Below, in pieces: positions 21,667 through 33,125 of a DNA stretch of 64,000 nt. The position numbers were made by a program, and so were the translations under genes. Location: positions 48,961 to 112,960 of the forward strand of contig MU858173.1 of the NCBI GenBank assembly GCA_033297075.1, written 5' to 3'. This DNA comes from Rhypophila decipiens. Taxonomy: Eukaryota > Ascomycota > Sordariomycetes > Sordariales > Naviculisporaceae. A model generated the notes under the pieces. It searched no databases. It had not been told where the DNA came from and was given only the letters and a program-made list of their open reading frames with translations. Every line of letters begins with the position of its first letter. Within the stretch, counting starts at the first letter, position 1.

Positions 21667-22290
21667 AGCCTGAGGTCACTGAAGATCTGGATCACAGCCC
21701 GAGGAATGTTTATGCCTGACCCAGCCAGGCTTCTGGCTACTCCAGACCTTACAGCCGCCGAAGTCAACCACATGACATCTAGCTTGGGAAGCCAGGAAGT
21801 CAAGTTTCGTGGATCTTAGCATGCCCCTGGCCAGAAAAGTTGGACCTTCGGAAGAAGACGGGCTCGTAGATCATGGCTTCGACGGCGTTGCCAGCAAGGT
21901 CCGTTTGTGGAAACGAGGCACCGGCGACAGGTTTCACCCCTGGCCGTCGCCCATCACCCATAGTGGCCAGTTTCACGACAAGGTGTTTACGCAGGAGGAA
22001 AGGTAAGTTCCCTGTCCTTGCCTTAACTAATGGGACAAGTGCCTTGCAAACCTCCACATTTTGCTGATTTGACTGTTGAAATCGTTAGAGAAGTACAAGT
22101 GGCGCGTTTATATAGCTTCTTCCTTTATTATTCCCCCCAGAGAGGACAGCCTGAGCCCTGGCCATGGTCCATTCTACGAGGCCGACACACCACCTTTCAG
22201 TAGATACTAGCACTTTGATCATTAATAGAGGGAGAACCAGTACGTGTGTGTATTTCCTTCCATAGCTACCAGTGATAAAATATCCAATTC
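21667..22290. other. Intergenic between convergent genes
   Basis: A minus-strand ORF at 21800-22057 has no recognisable domain. Nothing else is supported. Confidence 0.45.
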
Positions 22291-23204
22291 TCATAGCGAT
22301 GGAAGAGTGCCATCCTGGTTCACTTTGATCTTTCTATCGGTCAACTCGACCACCAGCGCCAGGTACATGAAAAAATCTGGTAATTCCATGTTTTGGCCCT
22401 TGAGCATATTGTCCCACCCGTAAGCCTTGCTCCTATCTCCATCGCTGAGTTTCCCAAGTCCGTGTGTATGAAAGAGCTGGGAGTGAAGGAAAAGGGTCAT
22501 GTTAGTCAATTTCAACCAATAATCAGTAGCATGGCTCGCATACCTCGTGCAGAATGGTCCCCGTAAACCCGACAAAGTGGTCAATGGGTAAAATCTTATG
22601 CCCGAGGCTGTCCTCCGTTGTCTTGATAGTCAGAGCTGCCTTGAAATCCTCTTCCTTCCGAACCCCGTAGCTGTCGCCGTGCTCTGTGGCTAGCCACTTT
22701 AACCACACCGGGTGCAGCGTAATGGTGCCGGGGATGTTCCTGCGAGCTTCAACCGGTTCCCTGCCCACTCCCATCTCGCCGAGGCCTTTCGACACCTCTG
22801 TATCTGCCTGGAAAAATACCTCGAGGTTCTCGAACTTGCCAGCCCTCCACTCATCCCGCATTCTGATCAGAACGCCGCGATTTTGTTTCGAAAGAAATCG
22901 GTTCTGCGTCAGGTCACGCACCACTTTGTTTCCCGCGCTGTCCTCCTCGTCTCGGAGTCTTGGAGCGCAGTGAATGACCTACAAAAGCAGTTTCAATGTT
23001 CAGTTAGGCATTTGGTTCATCCTCGTACGGATATCGGGTGGATGTGCTAAAACTTGAAGAGTGGGGACTTAACTTACAAAGTCGAGATAGTGGTTAGGAC
23101 CCTCCAGTGCTTGCCACTCCGGCGAGTCCGCGTAGCCGCTGTTTTCACCCACAGGTCCCATGATCTGGGAGACAGCGGCAAAGAATCCTGCGTATTCAGC
23201 GACT
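22291..23204 (-). CDS. Zinc metallopeptidase-like protein (M35/aspzincin type), 5' end unresolved
   Basis: Exons at about 23204..23078, 22978..22544 and 22476..22291 are joined by introns 23077..22979 (GTAAGT..GTAG) and 22543..22477 (GTATGC..CCAG). The second intron falls between the codons of a zinc motif, giving H-E | L-F-H in TILHELFHTHGLG. A downstream AYGWDNM fits the second half of the aspzincin signature. Upstream exons contain GYADSPEWQALEGPNHYLDF. No ATG with a signal peptide could be joined to the first exon; an acceptor-like ACGCAG lies just before 23204. The N-terminal pro-region usual in such peptidases is therefore missing or encoded by exons I cannot place. Confidence 0.65.
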
Positions 23205-23660
23205 GGTTAACACAAACATTTCCTCCAGTTAAACATGCCCAAGGAGAATCGGGATGTTTTGTAGTGAGGATGTATGCCGAGGAAACATGATCATGTTATT
23301 TGGAGAATCCAAGCTGAACCATTGGAGTATAAGATACTTAGGTGTAGCATGAAGTTTTTCAGTTTAGCACGAGATGATACCACACGGTGGCTATGGGTCA
23401 TAATGAGTGTTCATTCTCTACCTAACTACCCCTGGTCGTGTGACTAGAGTACAGTGAGTATTACTAACTCTGGGATAACCGTGAATACTCTACCAGATCC
23501 ATGACCTCTGCTAGCAAACAAGTGCTGTAAGATCTCCCATTTGACAGATTTGTCCTGATTCCTTCTCCATTAAATCCCCAACACATGACAACCGTTGTGA
23601 GGCAGATCCATGCCGAAGATAGCAAATAGACAAAGTATTACAGATCCACCAGATCGGTAA
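23205..23660. other. Intergenic; 3' flank shared with the second MYND locus
   Basis: The stretch 23400-23570 resembles 27044-27200 (gagtgttcattctct, then similar blocks ending near agatctccc). No gene is seen. Confidence 0.5.
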
Positions 23661-25379
23661 TCACAGGAGTCCACACATGGCCAGAACCACTTTGGTGGTC
23701 TCCTTCTCACCATTCACGTCGCCGATATAGCCAAGCTTGCCGTTTCCGACCTTGACCAGTGCAGCGGCAGCCTGGGTAGCAGACGGCGACTCCGGGTCAG
23801 TATACCACATGGCCGAGCGGTCCGGTCCTGCAACATACAACGTCTTTTGGCTATATGTCGCAGGCAGCTTGTTCGCCAGCGCATTTCCAACAACCTCACG
23901 GCGCAAGGAAGTGTTGGTCCGGTAATAGGCACCACGAGTCCAGGAGGGGAAGCCGAGTCTGGAAAAGAATCGATTGAATTCGCCTGCGTTCACCAGACTG
24001 CTGAAGCGACCACATGCCACGACGGTAGATCCCGTTCGCAGACAGTCAGATACGCACTGGGAGACTTTGTTGTGGTGAGTGATGGCCCCGTCGACAATAA
24101 GAATAATCGATGGGGTGCCGGCGTGACTGAGAGCAAGGATGGCTTCATCGGGAGTCTTGGCCCGTTCGATTTCGCGATTCGTGGTGATGGCCTTGATCAG
24201 GTGTCCATGGATCGCATTGAACATTCGCTCCTCCTCGAGGCAGAGGACTACCACCCTATCGTTCGACGGAGGCTGGGCGTTGCTGGTGCTCGCGCCTGGA
24301 CTGGTGTGCTTGGCAACATACTTGGACGTTTCGTGTTCAGCCATCTGAATGGCGCCCCAGCTCTCTTCCCAGGCAGCCTTCACCTGGATCACGGCCAAGG
24401 CGGCATCCTCAGGGGATCCAATGCTGCAAGAAGAGGGCGGGTCTAGAGTCTCGTTGTCGACCAGAGTTTCCCAAAAGTGCGAGTTCACATTCTGCACCAT
24501 GCTACAGAGCTCCTTGTATTGGCCCTCAAGACGCTCTGCCATTGCGGACGCGTTCCGTCTGTTCTCGGGTTGTTGAATATAGGCCTTGACGATATTTCCC
24601 CTTGGGCGATACAGCCCAAATTCGTCATCGCTGTCGTTGTTAGGACGACCAAAGACCCCGCCAAAACCAAATGCTCTCTCTTCATCCTTGGTCTTGATGT
24701 GATCGAGGTCAAGAAAGAGGCCCAGCTTCAAGAGCGTGAGAATAGACAGCTGACTGAGACTCAAGCTACCCGAGCGGAAGGGATCGATCGGCTCGAAAGG
24801 ATCGGCATTGCGGATGTTGAGAAAGGGCAAACTCACGTCACCCGAGTCGTAACGCCCGTCTGGGTGGCAAGTAGCCCACCACTTGAGAAAGTCGTAGCAT
24901 TCCTGTTCCTGACCAAGCCGGATCATGAGTGCTGGAATATAATCACGGATACCCATATTGTCGATTCCGCAAAGACGAAGCATATCCATCTGGTGCTCCA
25001 GCGCCTTCTGCACCGACAACCAGGTGTCAGCTCTGATGAGGGTGTCAGCGGCGCCAAATCGGGCGCTCATGTAATCGCGTGTCTCGATCAGGCCCCAGAA
25101 ACGGCCGACACCGTTCGTGAAGACATCCTCTGGGAACGTGGGATTGGGAGGCAAGGCACGCAGGACAGCCTCCTCTCTCTCGAGCTTCTCTCGAGACGTC
25201 TTGACTTCCTTGCAGATGGATTTGTGCTTGAGCCGGTCGCTTACTTGATGCTCACGCCCACAGTAGCTGGTAACTTTGCAGCCGCCGCAAAGCAGGAGGC
25301 CGGAAGTCTTTGAGCAGGTGGCGCAACGCTGAGGCTTGATGCCAAAGAAGACGCGCGGGAAGACGCGCGGACGTTCCAT
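23661..25379 (-). CDS. MYND-type zinc finger protein
   Basis: A continuous 572-residue ORF starts at ATG 25379 (MERPRVFPRVFFGIKPQ). The MYND finger is at residues 19-56: C19-x2-C22, C31-x2-C34, C40, H44, H52 and C56, all ligands present. The rest is unlike SET-domain MYND proteins. A helical middle (LSLSQLSILTLLKLGLFLDL) is followed by a C-terminal part with a Rossmann-like pattern of hydrophobic strands (RVVVLCLEEERMF, PSIILIVDGAI, STVVACGRFSSLV). MYND fingers usually bind proline-rich partners; the target is unknown. A tandem paralogue lies at 27281-28986, and the duplication includes 3' flanking DNA. Confidence 0.8.
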   Translation of the reverse strand: MERPRVFPRVFFGIKPQRCATCSKTSGLLLCGGCKVTSYCGREHQVSDRLKHKSICKEVKTSREKLEREEAVLRALPPNPTFPEDVFTNGVGRFWGLIETRDYMSARFGAADTLIRADTWLSVQKALEHQMDMLRLCGIDNMGIRDYIPALMIRLGQEQECYDFLKWWATCHPDGRYDSGDVSLPFLNIRNADPFEPIDPFRSGSLSLSQLSILTLLKLGLFLDLDHIKTKDEERAFGFGGVFGRPNNDSDDEFGLYRPRGNIVKAYIQQPENRRNASAMAERLEGQYKELCSMVQNVNSHFWETLVDNETLDPPSSCSIGSPEDAALAVIQVKAAWEESWGAIQMAEHETSKYVAKHTSPGASTSNAQPPSNDRVVVLCLEEERMFNAIHGHLIKAITTNREIERAKTPDEAILALSHAGTPSIILIVDGAITHHNKVSQCVSDCLRTGSTVVACGRFSSLVNAGEFNRFFSRLGFPSWTRGAYYRTNTSLRREVVGNALANKLPATYSQKTLYVAGPDRSAMWYTDPESPSATQAAAALVKVGNGKLGYIGDVNGEKETTKVVLAMCGLL

Positions 25380-26638
25380 GGCGAAGGTTTGCTGAGAAGA
25401 GAGGTAAGCGGGGGCTGAGAGCTTTGAGAAACCGACAACGACACGTACCTTCTTGGGTCTTGCGGAGTGAAATCACACCTGGAAAGGATGGTGGGGATAC
25501 CGGCGAGCAGACAAACTGATCACTCCCAGGTCTCTGCGAAGGTCGTAGTGTTCTCGTCCAAAATTCGGGATCCAGAGGCTCGCTGACAGATCTTGTGAAG
25601 TCGGTGCCGGCTAACTTGCGGTCTGTGACGACTTGGTGGAGGAAAAGGACGGGGCTGCGCGGGGTCTTTCAAGTGGCGGTCTGGCCTCCCAAACAACGGG
25701 GAGTAGAACCGGACGAGTTGAAGGTATCCACAAGACCACGACCAGGTGGCGCACAGCTGACCCTTGTACTATGTAATTGCCAAGAACGGGAAACCAGACA
25801 ATGAAGTCATCGAAGCCAGTTAAGATGGAAGCTACCAGCTGTTTGTGAGGGGCGAAAGGGATATGATGACCATGGGATTGTTTGGCCAATGATCAGGCCG
25901 TTTGTAATCATAGATACCCGCAGCACCATGCATACCTCCGCAGTCAACTTTCATCAGAAAACGAACATTTGTCACTGGGAGGTGCCTATCAAGCTTCTCG
26001 GTCGTCATAAGGCTGACTCACTTACACCGCTCCCCGTGTTATACCACCGTCTTCTTTCTTTTTACTGCAACATACGTGAAGAATTCATCCTTGAATCAGA
26101 ACCGAAAGCACCTAGAAGCTGTCTGAATGTCCATCATTTGTGACTGCTTGAATTCATCCAGCAGATAGTACAGTTTGTTCGTCGTTCCAGGACAGGAACT
26201 TGAACAGAGCCGCGTAGTCCACTGTCAGCTGTCAATCTGTCGATCAAACCTCACCTCGAATTTCAGGCATCCATCGAGACTAGCCGCGATATTCAGGAGT
26301 TAAATACTTCTCGACCCTTCCCTTCTTCTGCTCTCATTCCTCCTACAGCTCACGACACCACTCTTCCTCTCACCACAGCACTCTTCCTCTGGCGACACTA
26401 CTATCTTCCTCACGCAACAACACTGCTCACCTCTTCTCATAGCCATCAAAACCTCACTCTCAACACCTCAAAATTCCTCTACCGCAATTGCTTCATTCAC
26501 ACCAATATTCAACTCCGACCACACTTCTTGCCGCTAGTCCCAAACACATTTCTCCTCCCGACCACTGTTCTCGTCGTTAACAGTCAGCCTCAAACATATT
26601 CTTCAACTCCAGTCGCGCTACTTATCCTCAAGCTAGTC
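25380..26638. other. Upstream region; pyrimidine-rich leader-like stretch with no ORF
   Basis: The stretch 26290-26640 is strongly C/T-rich (repeated ctcttcctct and ctcacc blocks), like a fungal promoter/5' UTR. No ORF follows it on the + strand: it runs straight into the 22-bp minisatellite. A noncoding transcript is possible. Confidence 0.45.
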
Positions 26639-26836
26639 AAGGCACTTATTCGAGGTAGTTAAGGCATTTATTGAAGCTCGTAAAGGTATTTATTCGAAAT
26701 AGTTAAGGCATTTATTCGAAATAGTTAAGGCATTTTTTCGAGCTAATTACAGTATTTTTTCGAGGTCGTAAAGGCATTTATTCGAAATAGTTAAGGCGTT
26801 TATTCAAACTACTCTAGGTATCTTTTCCAACTAGTA
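26639..26836 (+). repeat. 22-bp minisatellite, about nine units (locus 1 of 3)
   Basis: The consensus aaggcatttattcgaaatag is followed by tt (22 nt). Nine consecutive units vary mainly after position 13. One degenerate unit may precede at about 26617. Every frame of the array meets TAA/TAG, so it is not coding. The same unit occurs at 33060-33125 (reverse) and 43897-44039. Confidence 0.9.
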
Positions 26837-27280
26837 AAGACTTCGACACGGAGGTCCAAAGCGGACGCCACCGAACTTCGAAGCGTCATGGAAAGGCTCA
26901 CAGCCAGGGTTTTACAGAACTGAAGCCTAGCCACATTGACCAGGCACCCCTTTAGCGTGAGTAGAAAGGTTCAAATTCAAAGTGATTTTTTAATTGATGA
27001 GAATTCGCAACAAACGATCTCAGACAGTTTGTGATAATTATAAAGAGTGTTCATTCTCTTCCAAGGTGCCCTAGTCGTTTTAATAACTCCAGGATGTTAG
27101 CCCTAACTCCTCCGGCTTTATATCATCCGTGCCTCAGCTAGCAATCCAAGTGCCCCTGAAATCTCCCCGAGGCCCGCACGCAGATTTGTCGAGGTACCTG
27201 CCCAACGCAATTTCCTATGAAATGACAACCTATTGCTCAAGTCGGGTTTTCAATATCGTAGAACAGACCGTTTCATTTGA

Positions 27281-28986
27281 TTACAAGAGTCCACACATGG
27301 CGTTAATCACAGCTGTGGTCTTTTTTGCTCCATCTGCGTCACCGACATAACAAAGCTTACCCTTCCCAACATTGACTACTGCCGCGGCAACCTCGGTAGA
27401 CTCCGCCGGCCGGCTATACCACGCTGCCGACCTGTCGACCCTCTTCAGATAATAGGCCTTTTGGTTGTAAATTTCGGGAAGTCGACCGGCCAGCTCAGGG
27501 GCCACATTCTGGCGGTGCAAGTGAGTTCCAGCCTCATGATACCCGCCCCGGGTCCAAGGGAGACCGAGTCCGGCAAAGAAACGAGCCCATTGCCCCTTGA
27601 TTATCGACAGCCCTGCGAAGCTGCAGGCGCCAAGGATGACGACTGTCGATCCGGCTCGAAGACAATCAGCCATGGGCCCAAATAACTCATTGACTCGCGC
27701 AACGCTGGAATCTGCGATCAGGATAATTGACGGAGCGTTTTCTGGCCGGAGAGCATTCCTGTAATGTGCCCGTGTCGTGACCCGTTCGAGGTCACGTAGT
27801 TGAGCGAGAGTCATGAGGAGTTTTTCGTATTTAATGTCGAAAAGTGTATCACGATGGAGGGAGATGAGAACAAGCCTCTTATTGGCTGGGGGTGGAATAT
27901 CAGCGGCGCCTGGACTGATGTATTCCCGGGCGTATTTGACTGTAGCGTCGTCAAGCGCGTGAAGTAAGTAGTGGTTGCCTTTCCAAGTATACATGCACTT
28001 CACCACCTGCCGGACCGCCATCGCACGTGGGTCGTCTCTGTCTTCGGCTGGCATGGTTGGCCAATCGCCATCGATCAGTGTTTCCCAGAAGTACGGGTTC
28101 GCGGTTTGGATCATGTCGCAAAGTTCCTCGAATTGGGTGCTCACGCGTGCCAACATATCCTTGATGTCCCTCATGTTTTGGTTTCTCTCAAGCCATGACT
28201 TTGCGATGGGGCCAGCCTGTCGGTGAGTTTGACACTGGTCACCTTGGCTATTAGACCAACCGGAGCAGGCAGAGCAGACGTCAGTATCTCCCGCCTCTTT
28301 TGCCTCCGCTTGGTCCACTTTACGACCAAGATCGACAACGCGACCACACTTTATGAAGGCGAGCATGGAAAGTTGGCTAAGCTGTAGGTTACCTTGGCGG
28401 AAGGGATCGAGTGACTCAAAAGGGTCGAGGTGGACGGGATCGTCCTGGAGACCTGGACATTGGTTGCCAGCCACTTGAGAAAGCCGTAGCATTCCTTCTC
28501 CTGGCCAAGTTGTGCCATGACTGCGGGGACCACCTCGCGGCATCGTAAACCGTCCCTGCGATCAAGGTGCATCAAAGCCCGAAGATGCACCAGGGCCCTC
28601 TCCATCGAAATCCAGGTCTGCGCCGCGACAAGTGCCATTGCAAAGTCGCAGCGAGCGTTCAGGTAGGCGTGGGTATCGGCCCGGGGTATTCTATTGAAAG
28701 CACCAATAGAGTTTTCAAACGCCTCATTTGGTAGATGAGCGTTTTCAGGCCTGGAACGGAGCATGGCTTCCTCCTCATCTAGCTTCTCACGCGCCTGCTT
28801 GACCCCGTCACACTCCGTCTGGTGACGAGGTCGGTCGGATGTCAGGTGTTCAGTGCTGCAGTAGCTGACGACATTGCATTGTCCGCAATTATGGGTAAGA
28901 TCGGAAGTCTTATCACAGCCGGGGCATCGGCATCGCTGCGGCTTGATGCCGAAATATCCATAAAATCTTGCAGATTGGATATTCAT
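27281..28986 (-). pseudogene. Second MYND-type protein gene, one apparent frameshift
   Basis: The start is ATG 28986 (MNIQSARFYGYFGIKPQRC). MYND ligands are present (CPGCDKTS...CGQCNVVSYC...H...C). The first frame runs to 28351 and the second (from about 28465 down to 27281) continues the paralogue's sequence. The switch falls where the intact copy reads LKWWATCHPDG; here it is LKWLAT then GLQDDPVHLDPF one frame over. One missing base explains it and no intron fits. The rest is collinear with 23661-25379, including the C-terminal strands (PSIILIADSSV, STVVILGACSF), apart from an inserted Cys/Gln-rich segment. Decayed duplicate or consensus error. Confidence 0.75.
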
Positions 28987-29974
28987 GGTGCAGTCGGCTA
29001 GGAGGGCAGGTTAGCGTAGTTTGGCAAGTTTTGGTTGGAAGGTCACAATAAACTATACCTCGTTGGGATTTACAGACGAAGAGGACTCAGGGCTGGGCCG
29101 ATTTGATGACGTTGTTGATTCTCAACTGAGAGCAGCCAGTGATGCTCTTGAGTGGCAGGAATGGTGTGGAGGTAGCATCCGAGTTCCCAGGCGGAGACAA
29201 GGTTGAAAGTTTCCAACAACGCCGCAGAGGCACAAGCATTGGAGAACTCGGCCATGGTTGCCGAGCGGACGATGCCTTGGAGGGTGACGACGGTCGCGGG
29301 GGTGAAAAAGGTGATCCACCAGGCTACTGGGCAACATGTGAGGTACCCACACCAAACCGAGATCTGATTGGACGCCACCGAGTGTCAAACACAGCCTGAC
29401 AAGGGTTTGCTTGCTGGTCTCCCATAGCCCATTTTACAGTTGTACCAAGTTCTTGGATTTGTTTTGCCAGTTCTTGAATCTCCAAAGAGTCATCAACAAT
29501 ACAGGTTGTTGCAAATTTATGCAACTGCCCCCTTTCTTTCAAAAGCGTGACTCATTAAGATGTCCAAGTTGCTAAAATTTAGCACAGTAAGTTTTCAATC
29601 GCAGGCAACGGAGTTTTATTCATGATATCGTGTCCGGGAGTTCCTGACTACCCGCTGAGAGATAACACGTACCAAACATCCCAAATACCCTAGTTTTAAC
29701 AAACAATTCGCCTTTTATTTCCATCCCAGTATGACTCCTCCTACAAATGTTGTGATTTCCCACACTCAAAACCTCCATACCATGTTAAATGAATGGAAAC
29801 CAACTATCGATCACCGGGAAAACACGCAGCAAGTGTTTTTTCTAGCATAAGCACAACCTTGCTAGTCAGCGGGAACAAACTTATCGTGGCAATCGCAGCG
29901 ATGCCCGTGGCCACTTGATGCCAATGCCCCCACAGTCAAACTTCAGTTCGCTCCTGGGAGTCATGGTCCTCCCT
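28987..29974. other. Intergenic, unassigned ORFs
   Basis: A minus-strand ORF at 29070-29378 has a hydrophobic Cys-containing stretch (CCPVAWWITFFTPATVV) and could be part of an unresolved spliced gene with the ORF at 29324-29542. I could not find convincing splice joins. Confidence 0.3.
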
Positions 29975-30415
29975 TCAGTTCTGGGAATGCTTCTTCTCCT
30001 CTCCGCTCTGAGAGTCCTGTTTCTCCATTCCCTCCATGGAGTCATTTTTCTCCTTTCCGTCCATGGAGTCATTGTTCTCCTTCCCATCAGAGACATACTG
30101 GGCTTGGGTAGGCTTTTTCGCAACGAGGTAAGGATTCAAGCCCTGGCGGGCTTCAATAGAGTGATGGCCGTATGTATTCTGGACGGAATGAGTCTTGCTG
30201 TTGGCTGGCATCCTGGGCGCAGTACCCTGGTTGGTGTCATCGGCTTTGCCATCCTTGTAGTGTTCATAATGAGCCTTGTGGTCACGGGCGTAGTGATCCA
30301 CGGCATTCATGTCAACACCGGAGTGAGCGACGGTCTCGGAATCGGGGCTGACTCCGGTTGATAGTGGGAGGGCTGAGGCGAACGCCCCAAAGAAGATCAA
30401 AGTAAAGGGGTGCAT
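29975..30415 (-). CDS. Small secreted hydrophilic protein with degenerate DGKEKNDSM repeats
   Basis: A 146-residue ORF starts at ATG 30415. The N-terminus MHPFTLIFFGAFASALPL is a good signal peptide. The mature part is rich in His, Lys, Asp, Asn and Gln, and has no Cys. The C-terminal third contains imperfect 9-residue repeats (DGKENNDSM, DGKEKNDSM, EGMEKQDSQ, GEEKKHSQN). I do not recognise a family. Size, secretion and repeats are compatible with an effector-like or cell-wall-associated protein, but this is only inference. Confidence 0.6.
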   Translation of the reverse strand: MHPFTLIFFGAFASALPLSTGVSPDSETVAHSGVDMNAVDHYARDHKAHYEHYKDGKADDTNQGTAPRMPANSKTHSVQNTYGHHSIEARQGLNPYLVAKKPTQAQYVSDGKENNDSMDGKEKNDSMEGMEKQDSQSGEEKKHSQN

Positions 30416-31590
30416 TGTAAGCTAAGCTTGGTAGTTTCTGTTTTGAAGCTGAGGTTGACTAAGACAGGGTTCTAAAGAGAAGCACGCTGTTGATGAGGTA
30501 TGGGAACTGCCTTGAAAGTTGTGGTTGGTTCTGTTTCTTATCCTTCTCTAGAAGAGCGAGAGAGCCGTCTTTATACTTGTCTTGGCGGTGTCAGGCACCT
30601 TTCAAATGCCTCTTGGACTTTTACGTTTCTCGGTGAGACCCAATGAAGTGGTACAAGGAGTGGCCAAAAGAAGGATGATGCGTCTTCCACGGATACCACT
30701 CCCGTCCGACCCGTCGTCTTGAAGCCGAATAAGTCCGGAAGGGGAAATCTACACGGGTTGGTGAAAGTGACACGCTTACCGCGGATTCCGGAATTACTAA
30801 CGACTTTGGAAGGAAAGAGACGGGAGGGGGTCGGGCTAAGCAAGCAGTGTTGCCTCGGTGCCTTCCGCGGACGGGCCGTGAGTTTGTGCACCGTTATCCC
30901 ATTCCCGGCCGGTCCACGTCTCAGCCTACAGACTTCGTACTACGGTGACAAGACCAGGAAGGATGGCTCAGAAGCTCGAGACAGCCAGGCAAAGTATGCT
31001 CGCAAAAAAGAAAGAAACAAAGAAAACCAAAGAAAAAAAGACAAGAAAAGCAAGGAAGAAAAGAATGGAAAATTCAAAAGACAACCAGGAGCCCCTTCTT
31101 TCGTGGAATTCACTGGGTCATGCCAGGAATTGTAGGTCTTCTCTATCGTACTTGTTCAAATCCACATTTCACATGGCTGCTAACATGCCCCTTGCCAATC
31201 TCATTGAGAGCCGGAAAGTGGGGGGCTACATAGAGTAGGTGTTATCTGAAATAGTTATCAGAACCGGGAACGCGTATGCTTGTCGGCTAGCATGCCGGCA
31301 ATATTTGAGCCGCTCCATTTATCTTCATATCCCAGAGAGGCATTGTTGACCCGAATACTGGGGCAATGGGAATGGGCAATTGAGCCTGTTTATTAGTTGC
31401 GCCTCCTGATTGGTCATATCCATACCAGATCTCGGGATCGGCTTGGCTATCAATTATGGACGGATTGTGGAGGATGGTGTGCCAGGCGTCTGTTTAAATA
31501 TCTCTGAAATGTTCCTTTCCAAAGCAGGTAGTAACATGTTGCACTTCTCTGGCAAAGACTATAAACCTCAAGTTATCCAGACTAGGCACT
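30416..31590. other. Divergent intergenic region with purine-rich tract
   Basis: It lies between divergently transcribed secreted-protein genes. The stretch 31003-31075 is almost pure A/G. No supported gene. Confidence 0.5.
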
Positions 31591-32904
31591 ATGGGCTGGA
31601 AATCATCAGTCGCAGCTGCGAGTGCGGCTCTGCTCGCCCAAAATGCTTCAGCTCAGTCTATGCTGAGATTTGGATGCTCCCAGCTCGTGATTGAGCGTTC
31701 CGATCCGCTGGTGAACCCGGGCATCAACCCTTCTTCACACACCCACCAGATCGTTGGAGGAAACTCGTTCAACTTTTCGGTATAGTGACATCTCTCATCT
31801 CTGCATGGACTCATCAAACGTGCAGTTACTAATTGTACCCCCTAGATGGACCCGGCCACCATGGATCCAGCCAAAGCATCGACCTGCACATCCTGCACCT
31901 ATTCCGAGGACTTTAGCAACTACTGGACTGCGAGCATGTTTTTCCGCAGTCCCGAGAACGGCACATATCGACTCGTGCCACAGTTTGCCAATTGGCGTCG
32001 TCTGGGTAGTGACGAGAAGCTTCCCCAGGATGGCGGTCTTACCGTGTATTATATGCCTCCTTTTGGCGGCAGTTCCAAGGTGACGGCATTCAAGCCGGTG
32101 AGAAAACCCTACAGCGTATCAAATATCCTCCAAGATTCTAAATCACAAGCTTGCAGGGCTTCCGCATGATAGCCGGTGACCCAACCCTTCGCGCTAAACA
32201 AGGGACCTATCCTGGCATCTGCCACCGATGCCAAGGAAACGGCGATGGCTTTGCCCCTTGCGATTCTCGAGATACATCCGAGTTCCCTCTCAAGATGTGC
32301 CCCGGAGGGATCCGAGCGACCGTGATTTTCCCCAGCTGCTGGGACGGAATCAACTTGGACTCCCCAGATCATAGAAGTCACATGGCCTATGCAGCGGGAG
32401 GTGCTGCGCTGGCCGGCGGTGCTTGTCCTGCTTCTCACCCGGTTCGGGTTCCCCAGGTGATGTACGAGATAATGTGGGATACCAGGCCTTTCAACGACGC
32501 GAAATACTTTGAGGGGGGGAAACAGCCTTTTGTGTACAGTTTTGGTGATGCGTAAGTTTTGTGTCAATTACGAATCGACTGCACTAAATGTTGACTGATG
32601 CCGAATTGGGCAGCACCGGACACGGCCAACACGGAGACTACCTCTTTGGCTGGAAGGACGACTCCCTGCAGAGAGGCATGGATGAATTGGGCAAGAACGG
32701 CTGTTATGACGACAACTGCAGCAGTGCACTTAAGATCCAGGACGGCAAGGACGCCATCGCCTGCACAAAGGCATCTCAGGTTGAGGAGAGTGTCGGCAGG
32801 AATGGTGAATGTAAGTGGTCGAAACGCTGAACTTGCTGGAAGGTGACTGACCACCTGTTTTCTTAGGGCTTACTGGACTTCCGGGCAATGTGCCTGTTGC
32901 GTAG
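31591..32904 (+). CDS. Secreted DUF1996 domain protein
   Basis: Five exons: 31591..31779, 31846..32097, 32157..32551, 32614..32810 and 32867..32904, with four introns of 56-66 nt, all GT..AG. They join to 356 residues. A signal peptide (MGWKSSVAAASAALLAQNAS) precedes the DUF1996 start RFGCSQLVIERSDPLVNPG. Conserved features of the family follow: SSHTHQIVGGN, CTSCTYSEDFSNYWTASMFF, CPGGIRATVIFPSCWDG, SHMAYA, and TGHGQHGDYLFGW near the end. DUF1996 proteins are fungal secreted or wall-linked proteins, often fused to WSC domains; no WSC domain is present here. All joins keep the family sequence unbroken. Confidence 0.92.
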
Positions 32905-33059
32905 GTCACGATAGGTGAGACGGGTGGGCGACGGCCTTGAAGTATACGAGTTGCCGAACCGGAAGGCAGAATCACCGCCGTGGGGGAAGTGGGAAATGCT
33001 TCAAATGAGGGGATCTTGTTTGGGTGCTGGAAAAGTGAATGTTATATACCTGATGCTTC

Positions 33060-33125
33060 AACTACTTAGAATAAATACCTTAACTAGCTCGAATAAATAC
33101 CTTGACCGGCTCGAATAAATGCCAA
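33060..33125 (-). repeat. 22-bp minisatellite, three units (locus 2 of 3, reverse orientation)
   Basis: Three units read aactagctcgaataaatacc plus tt, the reverse complement of the unit at 26639-26836. They lie between the DUF1996 3' end and the M13 peptidase 5' end. Confidence 0.9.

Noticed and set aside
24477..25313. 278-codon + strand ORF
   Set aside because: Antisense shadow of the intact MYND gene.
26639..26836. Possible coding repeat protein in the minisatellite
   Set aside because: The 22-bp unit is not a multiple of three and gives stops in every frame.
29070..29542. Spliced Cys-containing membrane protein from two overlapping minus-strand ORFs
   Set aside because: Hydrophobic stretch is suggestive, but no splice pair joins the frames convincingly; kept only as a note.
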